Positions 15,001 through 19,691 of a DNA stretch of 19,691 nucleotides are shown here, piece after piece. The stretch lies in the NCBI GenBank assembly GCA_002439605.1, contig DJOI01000005.1:1-19691 (forward strand). The letters are read 5' to 3'. The stretch is from Candidatus Segatella mututuai (GTDB lineage: Bacteria > Bacteroidota > Bacteroidia > Bacteroidales > Bacteroidaceae). The position numbers were made by a program, and so were the translations under genes. The notes under the pieces were generated by a model. The model searched no databases and was not told the origin of the DNA. It was given only the letters and a program-made list of their open reading frames with translations. The number at the start of each line of letters is the position of its first letter. Position 1 is the first letter of the stretch.

Positions 15001-16946
15001 CTGCGGTACTCGGTGTGAGCAATGCTGGTAATTATAAGCTCAAGTATACTTTGCGCCTCGACCCATCTGGCAATGACGAGGGCGACAACTCTGGATCTGA
15101 CGAACCAGGTGGCGACATCGGATGGGGTAGCGTCTTGGCAGCCAAGCCAAGCAAGGATCTTCTCAAGAACGTATTGACGCTCCGAACAGAGAAGATTGAC
15201 AGCAAGTCTGTCTTGAAGAGCCTCGGTGTGAAGAGCCGCAAGAGCAGCACCAAGGATGACCAATACTACGTGTATGATGTGCCTTCTAAGGATTTTGCCG
15301 ATACATACAACACCTTGTATCATCCTGTGATGAATCCTGTTTCGGCAGCTATGTCTTCAGTGCTTGGTAGCAGCACCAACCACCTCGACGAGAACTTCAT
15401 GGCAGCCACACGTTACGAGAGTCCTGCCGAGGGCTTCAACCTCACCGACCTCTACTTCGTTGGTACCGTCGGCAACCTGGAGAATGTAGACATCGAGGCT
15501 TACGTGGTGTTGGGCAATGATGTGACAGCCAAGGATAAGATCATAGGCCGTGGCAAACTTCATGTCTACAAGGAAGAACCTAATGCGAATACAGGTACTT
15601 ATGCGGGAGAACCACGTATGCTTACTTTCGACAAGCCTATGTACATCAATCCTGCCGATACATTCTATGTCGTATTGAAGTATCCTGCTGGCTATCCTTA
15701 CTCTGCAGTCATGGCTTCCAAGGATGGCGAGATGGAGACTAACCGCTATATGGCTTACATGAGCGACTTTGGTGGTTGGACCGATATCGAGGCTGCTTAC
15801 GACGCTCAGTACAACTATGGTGCATTTGGTTACTTCATGACTTGTGTGGAGCGCGAGAAGGGCGAGCCTTGGATCAAGTTGCTCAGCGATACCGAGGGCG
15901 TTGTCGAGTCTAAGGACAAGGCTGAGTTCAAGTTCGAGATTAATCCGAAGAGCACTTATTTCGCCAAGAACAATAAGGCTACTCTTGTTATCAAGAGCAA
16001 TGACCCACAGAACCCTGTAGTCAACAGTCACATCTATCTCAACAAGAATGGTGCTCCTACCATCGAGGCTCCTGCTGGAACCAAGACCGTGGCTGAGGGC
16101 AGCAAGATAAAGGTCGAGGTGCCTGTGTACGATACGGAGGGTGATGCCTTCAGCGTTAGCCTCGACGATAAAATAGGTGCGGCAACGGTAGAGGACTACT
16201 CCGACATGAACGACTCCAAGGATGGTGTCAAGGTAGAGAACGGCGTATACCATGTGGAGGCTAACAACGGCATTATGCTCAGCATAGCCGTGGCTCCTGA
16301 TTATGGTACCGCAGGCACACACTCGTTTACGATTACAGCCATCGATGCCAATGGCAACGAGAGTTCAGCCGATGTCAATTATTATGTCGAGAAAACCAAC
16401 CGTGCTCCAGAGTATGTCGGTGCTACCGAGTTGGCTCTTGCCGCAGGTCAGTCGTCTGGTGTCTATAACTTCTCCGAGTTGTTTAAGGATGCTGATGGCG
16501 ATGAGATGACCTATACTGTGGCAGTGGAAAACTCTGCAGTTGCATCTTTGTTTACTTCCGAGACGGGCTTTATCGTATCGGCCAAGCAGGTTGGTTCCAC
16601 CCAGATAAAGGTGGTGGCTACCGATGCCAATGGCGCGACGAAAACTGGTGTTATCACCCTGACAGTATCTGCGGCAACAGGCATCGATGGTGTCGAGGCA
16701 GATGATAGCAACAAGGCTGATGTTACGGTAAACGAGAATGGCGAGGTTACTCTTCATGTCGATGCCGACAAGGTTGTGCTCCGTGCTTATAGCAACGCTG
16801 GTCAGCTGATGGCTCAGCAGGTGCTTGGTCAGGTGCATGCAGGCGATAAGGTGAGCCTTAACTTGGCTGGTTCTATAGCTGGTGTTTATCATCTTGTGGC
16901 TGTCATTGATGGTAAGACTTCTACCATTAAGTTCGCACTCAAGTAA
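9036..16946 (+). CDS. Giant secreted subtilisin-family (S8) serine protease with Ig-like repeats and T9SS-type C-terminal domain
   Basis: A 2636-residue extracellular protease. Residues 1-23 are a signal peptide (MTRRLLLFVCAVLCFGG...). A propeptide-like part runs to about 180, then an S8 domain to about 520 with the full catalytic set: Asp229 (IVDGGFD), His284 (HGTHVAGT), oxyanion Asn391 (GNNGEEG) and Ser461 (GTSMACPH). A fibronectin type III domain follows (about 527-634). After that come alternating Ig-like 'DFGSLLVG...NAG' modules (about 957-1110, 1405-1550) and two modules marked by FPFYG at 1172 and 1615. Two matching sandwich modules are marked FWVVAKFPAG (825) and FYVVLKYPAG (2210), and cadherin-like domains cover about 2340-2540. 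The final 80 residues look like a type A sorting domain (AYSNAGQLMAQ...GVYHLVAVIDGK), implying type IX secretion and surface anchoring or release. The frame is open from 8871, but that part contains the promoter and spoils the signal peptide. Confidence 0.9.
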   Translation: MTRRLLLFVCAVLCFGGSVRMEAQSASSSTATSADGNFVEGVVRVKLQREVADHMVAAKLPLSVKGKNKKYVQTGVARLDRANEQVKAVSMKRVFPYAGKDEAKHRKYGLDLWYDVTYDASAMKCAQARNVYRSVEGVSYAQRIPIYKPVGGEKFITVSPEQIAKAAKMAAKMPAAQSLPFNDPLLSAQWHYHNDGSMNGTKAGADINLFKAWESGVYGSNDVIVAIVDGGFDVTHPDLKDNLWVNEAELNGQSGKDDDNNGYVDDIYGYNFVINSADISAHEHGTHVAGTVGATNGNGIGVCGVAGGKDGKGGVKMMVCQIFDNRANLVADYAGALVYAADRGAAIAQCSWGMSVADEEDKATSEAVHYFTKEGGGDKMNGGLCIFAYGNNGEEGNFYPGALNDVVAVGAMAANGDVAYYSNYGEPVDVTAPGGLMDAGSQYGVLSTLPDGKYGYNEGTSMACPHVSGIAALILSKYGNKNFSNETLRTLLTTAVNDLYTQNPDYVGKMGSGYIDAYKALQGKEGSVPNAVSDFTVTPSHDNALIEWIIPETEEKSIDHHVIYYSTEAFTSESDLSKLNRVSVDTKFLTSGDKMSYELTGLKATTKYYFAIVAYNRWGKASAMSPVKEATTNAGPKVALDKTALSMSVDATKSGVAEGEFNISNKGEGVLKYELTSATKSASYVTSSTSRNPNPGKVVAFAGQMKATEATTHTVVSADYQADEWPDTVTYSKGIYSYLGESDTEKPNALAQYFYVDKKLYPNGFNLTHLRFGGSNGKQPTIEIYDGSRNISSASLLQTFTSSYFTYGSDIAVPEQIYFAPGSSFWVVAKFPAGQKQPLGAGTAQASGLAQYAYYSSDDGQSWSLLKNVLKGSSYESKSDMLVWDVYALSKNPDWSTVLNPSPKSGEVRKGESQKVTLKNDGQQLVNGTYKFNLHVKTNEAKDSKKQLTVTMNVKGYKPSVSSQQLVDFGSLLVGESKTLTVELANAGYGAFAGKNGGFYQGSGLECSSDQFSISGGAPAVAPRSKSTMDVTFKPTKAGNFSGKVTLTSSEGISYSFTVRGVASEPAKLNVPTASFDLGDLTVGGEAKTQTFTIENKGNYPLQYVFPKFSEKSIEGSKTVAHRFGYTYQSNFGGSKDVTYEKAPVLSDEVDITSQFTESNWSSEAVDLGFKFPFYGTDYENIHITSYGGLAFNTIKGNISSQVPTASSCSGLGYISGFATAGKFTMGGDSKVSYGHKDGKFVVKYQNVVVPQLGGWGVTTVSYHMTLSPNGDVAVYYDDYTPANVFEGGAAIFVGVSDVDAKDYFVVTDADHYHRVAGYEHVYENFKTGAAVKIVAPGKSMLESISSADGYVGIGEKQEITVTAKANDNLTAGELTNQLVVLTNDPTAASSNITFKANIVGDNLKPEAQLSAEKLDFGSVFRTSVQNRSLLLKNNGKNVLHVKSVTVKDGKFTVADDVKNGFDVNAGDGKDIVVTLPTETKGVVEDVLTIVYTDETQSTVALKGTVIGTPVFKAEPEKLSVETPYGVNVDKDITISNTGDEQMRFEVQPADWFTFKDMTADDKSASVSYSYDSKQDGRDVDFSWVDITKDFTAHMPYSYFAEKTDYKLVELPFEFPFYGKTYKKMYIYNTGFVSFDEPTEDYKQFPEPPTTIPTTDTFYKNIIFPFWGNHAMATYSTDGVFYKDCGDHVVVSYKNYGNSVMMGMDFQVIINKDGTFKFQYQLEDGGMMISPFGHAGVMDHSGTRGVDVPKTNLASGNAIMFHPVKTYAVEAGKSAQVPVTLLANQLADTYNYTMAVKTNVPGSETVQIPVSVNITGEAVPEFPKQIEIEQVAGTYDENGVEFNVVNKGKKAFSITGIKSDLFTMNQNYQQDATLFVWGESNTGGDGPDIGDPGMGVNLTSASANKAWLPYTEGEPIVVGLDTVKFKIVVTNTNDIKDVTYPLTFSYETASGEEMKYETKIHLNLTDYPELAFVEDKDLQLTPESEEKFTAVLGVSNAGNYKLKYTLRLDPSGNDEGDNSGSDEPGGDIGWGSVLAAKPSKDLLKNVLTLRTEKIDSKSVLKSLGVKSRKSSTKDDQYYVYDVPSKDFADTYNTLYHPVMNPVSAAMSSVLGSSTNHLDENFMAATRYESPAEGFNLTDLYFVGTVGNLENVDIEAYVVLGNDVTAKDKIIGRGKLHVYKEEPNANTGTYAGEPRMLTFDKPMYINPADTFYVVLKYPAGYPYSAVMASKDGEMETNRYMAYMSDFGGWTDIEAAYDAQYNYGAFGYFMTCVEREKGEPWIKLLSDTEGVVESKDKAEFKFEINPKSTYFAKNNKATLVIKSNDPQNPVVNSHIYLNKNGAPTIEAPAGTKTVAEGSKIKVEVPVYDTEGDAFSVSLDDKIGAATVEDYSDMNDSKDGVKVENGVYHVEANNGIMLSIAVAPDYGTAGTHSFTITAIDANGNESSADVNYYVEKTNRAPEYVGATELALAAGQSSGVYNFSELFKDADGDEMTYTVAVENSAVASLFTSETGFIVSAKQVGSTQIKVVATDANGATKTGVITLTVSAATGIDGVEADDSNKADVTVNENGEVTLHVDADKVVLRAYSNAGQLMAQQVLGQVHAGDKVSLNLAGSIAGVYHLVAVIDGKTSTIKFALK

Positions 16947-17010
16947 AGATTCTGATTTCTATTCCATCCGAAAGCTTTTGTGGTTCTCTGGTGGATAGAA
17001 TATAAACAGA

Positions 17011-17047
17011 AGTCCCGCATCATTTTTTGTGATGTGGGACTTTTTTT
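17011..17047 (+). terminator. Intrinsic terminator of the S8 protease gene
   Basis: AGTCCCGCATCA (17011-17022) pairs with TGATGTGGGACT (17030-17041) with one G-U pair, followed by T to 17047. The left arm is the same as in the terminator after the M6 protease at 19512. The spacing from the stop codon is about 65 bases. Confidence 0.9.
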
Positions 17048-17155
17048 CTGATGATGTTTTTTATCTATCTTTGCTTCATCCTATCTCTGTTCGGCTCGTT
17101 CTGATACGTGATTGAAACATAGATTTGAATTATTTGCAAGAATATGCTTAAAAGT

Positions 17156-17186
17156 TTGTGTAATGAAAATAAAATGAGTAAATTTG
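17156..17186 (+). promoter_or_regulatory. Promoter of the M6 metalloprotease gene
   Basis: TTG (17156-17158), within TTTG, is followed after 20 bases by TAAATTTG (17179-17186), a full consensus match. Transcription near 17193 would give a leader of about 59 bases containing a short open frame. Between 17048 and 17155 nothing else is recognised. Confidence 0.78.
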
Positions 17187-17202
17187 CAAATCTCACTTAA
17201 TT

Positions 17203-17229
17203 ATGAAACGTTGGAGAAGATTTTTTTAA
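17203..17229 (+). CDS. Possible 8-residue leader peptide MKRWRRFF
   Basis: An ATG about ten bases after the predicted transcription start opens a frame, ATG AAA CGT TGG AGA AGA, two TTT codons and TAA, ending 22 bases before the protease ATG. The peptide is basic and aromatic and its last codons form a T7 run. Its position suggests translation before or coupled to the protease. With only eight codons it could be chance, and no function is claimed. Confidence 0.3.
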   Translation: MKRWRRFF

Positions 17230-17251
17230 TTACTAACACACAAACATACTT

Positions 17252-19444
17252 ATGATGAAAAAGTTGCTTATGCTATTATGCGGTGTGCTCTTTGTTGTCT
17301 TGCCGGCAATGGCAGTACCCGCCAAGCCTGGAGTTTGGCGTACCATTTCGCTTACTGATGGTACACAGGTCAAGGTACAGTTGGTTGGCGATGAGTTCAT
17401 GCACTATTATCAGAGTGCTGAAGGAACACGCTATCAGTATGATTCCGCTTCGGGAACTTACAAAATTTATTCTGCGACCAATTTCTCGGATGCCCGTCGC
17501 AAGGCAGTGGCACGAAGAGCAAAGGTTAATAATCGCCGCATCATGAAGCGTAAGGTCAATGCTGCCACTATTTTTCAAGGAAAGAAGAAGGGATTGGTCA
17601 TCTTGGCACAGTTTACTGACTCCAAGTTCAAGAGCGGCCATGACCGTGCTTTGTACGACAAGATAGCCAATGCTGAGAACTATACTGCCGATGGATTCAA
17701 AGGCAGCGTGAAAGATTACTTCAAGGCGCAAAGCGCAGGACAGTTTGAACTCGATTTCGATGTCGTGGGTGTCTGTCAACTGAAGAACAAATGTTCCTAT
17801 TATGGTGGAAATGCTTCTAATGGCGATGACCTTCGTGCCGGTGAGATGGTTGCTGAGGCCTGCCGGTGGGCAGATTCTCAAGGTGTAGATTTCTCTCTGT
17901 ACGACTGGGATGGCGATGGTGAGGTAGACCAGGTGTTTGTGCTTTATGCAGGAATGGGAGAGGCAGATGGTGGCGCTGCATCTACGATATGGCCGCACAT
18001 GTATGCCCTTTCGTATTCTGATTATGGTAAATCTCTTTCCTTTGATGGGGTCACGGTAGATACTTATGCTTGTAGTGCCGAGCTGAATGGAGAAAGTAAT
18101 CTTGATGGAATCGGAACATTTTGCCATGAGTTCTCCCACTGTATGGGTTTCCCGGATTTTTACGACACTGGATATTCTGGTTGGTTTGGAATGGGTGACT
18201 ACGACTTGATGTGCGCAGGAAGCTATAATGGCGATGGAAGATGTCCTGCGGGATATTCTGCTTACGAAAAGCACGAGTGTGGCTGGTTGACGTACCAGGA
18301 TGCTACCCTTATCGAGGAAGACCTCAACGTCACGGGTCTGAAAGCCATCAGCGAGGGAGGCTATGCCTATATCCTGAAAAACAAAGCACACGAGGACGAA
18401 TATTATATCGTAGAGAACCGCCAAAATACAGGTTGGGATGCCTATCTTCCTTCCGAAGGCGTGATGATAACCCATGTGGACTATGATGCAGATATTTGGT
18501 CTTGGAACGTTCCTAACACGAGAGATACTTACGAGGATGCAAATGGGGTTACTCATACCAACGACCATCAGCGTTTTACCATCTTCCGTGCAGGCCATTC
18601 TTCATCGGAAGAAGGCGTAGCTTCCGACCTTTATCCTTATGGTGGCAACAACAGCCTTACAGCCACGTCCAGTCCTGCCGCCACCTTATATAATAAGAAC
18701 AGCGACGGCACCAAGTACATGCATGTGGATATCACGGGTATCAGCGTGGCATCCGACGGAACAGCCTCGCTCACCTTTAGCAAGGCAGACCGCAGTAGCG
18801 GTGGAGGAACGGATCCCGATACTCCTGTCACACCATCAGGCTCTACCTTGTTGTATGAGTCGTTCGACAATTGTGGTGGAGTAGGTGGCAATGATGACAA
18901 GTGGAGTGGTAGCGGTGTTGCCGGGAGCGAAGCCCTCGCAAGCGAGTTTGACAACCACGGATGGACAAGCACAGGCAAAATATATTCAGGAAACCAATGT
19001 GTACGCTTGGGTAGCGGTAAAAATACTGGTAATATCACTACTCCTTCTTTTACTGTCAATGGTTCGGCTTATCTGTCGTTCAAGGCGGGTGGATGGGATA
19101 CAGGTAATGATGCCACGTCTTTGACACTTTCTATTGATAATGGCACGCTTTCTAAAGCATCCGTACCGATTACTCGGGGCTCCTGGGGGCAGTTTGGTGT
19201 CAACATAACAGCTACAGGTATTGTAAGAGTCACGTTCAAGGCAAACCAAAAGCGTTTCTTCCTCGATGAGGTGAAGGTGGTTGACCAAACGATCGATTCC
19301 GGCATTCATGACATCATGACGGGCGAAGAGAATGGTGTTGTTGCTTATTTCTCGCTCAATGGCACTCACCTTGACGGGCCTCGTCCTGGAGTCTGCCTCG
19401 TGCGTTATGCCAATGGCGAAGTGCGTAAAGTCGTTATTCGGTGA
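17252..19444 (+). CDS. Secreted M6 family (immune inhibitor A-type) metalloprotease
   Basis: A 730-residue exported zinc protease. The first about 21 residues are a signal peptide (MMKKLLMLLCGVLFVVLPAMA). A propeptide-like region leads to GLVILAQFTDSKF and SVKDYFKAQSAGQF, typical of M6 enzymes. The zinc site is HEFSHCMGFPD (His292, Glu293, His296, with G299 and D302 in the HExxHxxGxxD pattern), followed by FGMGDYDLMCAGS as the Met-turn region. A DWDGDGEVD stretch upstream looks calcium binding. After a Gly/Pro/Thr linker (about 515-530) comes a jelly-roll module (about 533-680). The last about 45 residues (YFSLNGTHL...GVCLVRYANGEV) have the pattern of a short sorting-type tail, so type IX export is possible. 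It has its own promoter and terminator and follows the S8 protease in the same direction. Target proteins are unknown. Confidence 0.9.
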   Translation: MMKKLLMLLCGVLFVVLPAMAVPAKPGVWRTISLTDGTQVKVQLVGDEFMHYYQSAEGTRYQYDSASGTYKIYSATNFSDARRKAVARRAKVNNRRIMKRKVNAATIFQGKKKGLVILAQFTDSKFKSGHDRALYDKIANAENYTADGFKGSVKDYFKAQSAGQFELDFDVVGVCQLKNKCSYYGGNASNGDDLRAGEMVAEACRWADSQGVDFSLYDWDGDGEVDQVFVLYAGMGEADGGAASTIWPHMYALSYSDYGKSLSFDGVTVDTYACSAELNGESNLDGIGTFCHEFSHCMGFPDFYDTGYSGWFGMGDYDLMCAGSYNGDGRCPAGYSAYEKHECGWLTYQDATLIEEDLNVTGLKAISEGGYAYILKNKAHEDEYYIVENRQNTGWDAYLPSEGVMITHVDYDADIWSWNVPNTRDTYEDANGVTHTNDHQRFTIFRAGHSSSEEGVASDLYPYGGNNSLTATSSPAATLYNKNSDGTKYMHVDITGISVASDGTASLTFSKADRSSGGGTDPDTPVTPSGSTLLYESFDNCGGVGGNDDKWSGSGVAGSEALASEFDNHGWTSTGKIYSGNQCVRLGSGKNTGNITTPSFTVNGSAYLSFKAGGWDTGNDATSLTLSIDNGTLSKASVPITRGSWGQFGVNITATGIVRVTFKANQKRFFLDEVKVVDQTIDSGIHDIMTGEENGVVAYFSLNGTHLDGPRPGVCLVRYANGEVRKVVIR

Positions 19445-19511
19445 TAAGTCTTCCGTGGAATTTATGAGGATGATGGACCATCATCGAACGACTCCTATTT
19501 TTAATAAGAAC

Positions 19512-19549
19512 AGAAAGTCCCGCATCATTTTTATGATGCGGGACTTTCT
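19512..19549. terminator. Terminator hairpin between the M6 gene and the convergent Rpn-type gene
   Basis: A perfect 17-bp stem joins 19512-19528 and 19533-19549 (AGAAAGTCCCGCATCAT / ATGATGCGGGACTTTCT) through a TTTT loop. Its symmetry lets it act on both convergent transcripts. The core is shared with the terminator at 17011. Confidence 0.85.
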
Positions 19550-19566
19550 CTCGAAACATGCCACTT

Positions 19567-19691
19567 TTACAGTTTTTCTATTTGTTCAGGCGACAGACCT
19601 GTTATTTGGCTGATTTGCTCCAAGTCAATGCCGCATCTTTTCATCTTGCGGGCAATATTGCTCTTTTCCTCAGCCCGTCCTTCAGCCCGTC
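19567..19691 (-). CDS. 3' end of an Rpn-type nuclease/putative transposase gene (partial)
   Basis: Only the last 40 codons are inside the window, read on the minus strand and ending in TAA at 19569-19567. The peptide begins RAEGRAEEKSNIARKM and ends with the helical segment ISQITGLSPEQIEKL. A tail of repeated G-R-A-E units followed by a short 'L..IxxxTGLSxEEIxxL' helix-turn-helix-like end is characteristic of Rpn/TIGR01784 PD-(D/E)XK proteins in Bacteroidota, which are linked to recombination and are often near variable regions. The nuclease domain itself is outside the window, so the call depends on the tail only. The codons for the G-R-A-E units form a 12-base DNA repeat at the window edge. 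Confidence 0.7.
   Translation of the reverse strand, partial: RAEGRAEEKSNIARKMKRCGIDLEQISQITGLSPEQIEKL

Noticed and set aside
13782..15323. A 513-codon open frame on the minus strand inside the S8 protease gene
   Set aside because: It lies wholly antisense to a clearly coding gene, has no recognisable domain and no promoter, and the composition of the opposite strand explains its openness. Other long antisense frames (9174-10433, 10569-11342, 15357-16322, 17276-18598) are rejected for the same reason.

Overview
The window looks like chromosomal DNA of a Bacteroidota member, most likely Prevotellaceae (a Prevotella/Segatella species). This is an inference from three things. Protein wording is typical of the group (ManC, Xpt and secreted proteins with C-terminal sorting-like tails). 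Shine-Dalgarno sites are absent. Many start sites are preceded by the Bacteroidota promoter pattern TTG-N19/20-TAnnTTTG. I could not run any database search.

Layout. A tRNA-Leu(CAA) gene (minus) opens the window, diverging from manC (mannose-1-phosphate guanylyltransferase). A HIT-family hydrolase and greA follow on the minus strand. The greA leader carries a terminator-like hairpin between promoter and start codon. Next comes guaD (guanine deaminase, plus), bracketed by two unusual tandem arrays of degenerate palindromes: four 21-bp units upstream and five exactly 23-bp-phased units downstream. A minus-strand gene encodes an alpha/beta hydrolase fused to a compact HAD/nucleotidase-like domain. 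An NCS2 nucleobase permease and xanthine phosphoribosyltransferase (xpt) follow on the plus strand.

The second half is a secretion-oriented region. A secreted SGNH/GDSL-type esterase (minus) diverges from a 2636-residue subtilisin-family (S8) protease with Fn3, Ig-like and cadherin-like repeats and a T9SS-like C-terminal domain. A secreted M6 metalloprotease follows. Both proteases end in nearly the same terminator hairpin. The right edge holds the 3' end of a convergent Rpn-type (PD-(D/E)XK recombination-promoting nuclease) gene.

How the genes work together. GuaD makes xanthine from guanine, the permease probably imports xanthine or a related purine, and Xpt turns xanthine into XMP, so these genes form a loose purine-salvage neighbourhood. 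The two proteases and the esterase suggest extracellular degradation of protein and acylated substrates. Several open frames extend upstream through recognisable promoters. For those I used the internal ATG downstream of the promoter as the start (permease 5394, xpt 6816, esterase 8724, S8 protease 9036).
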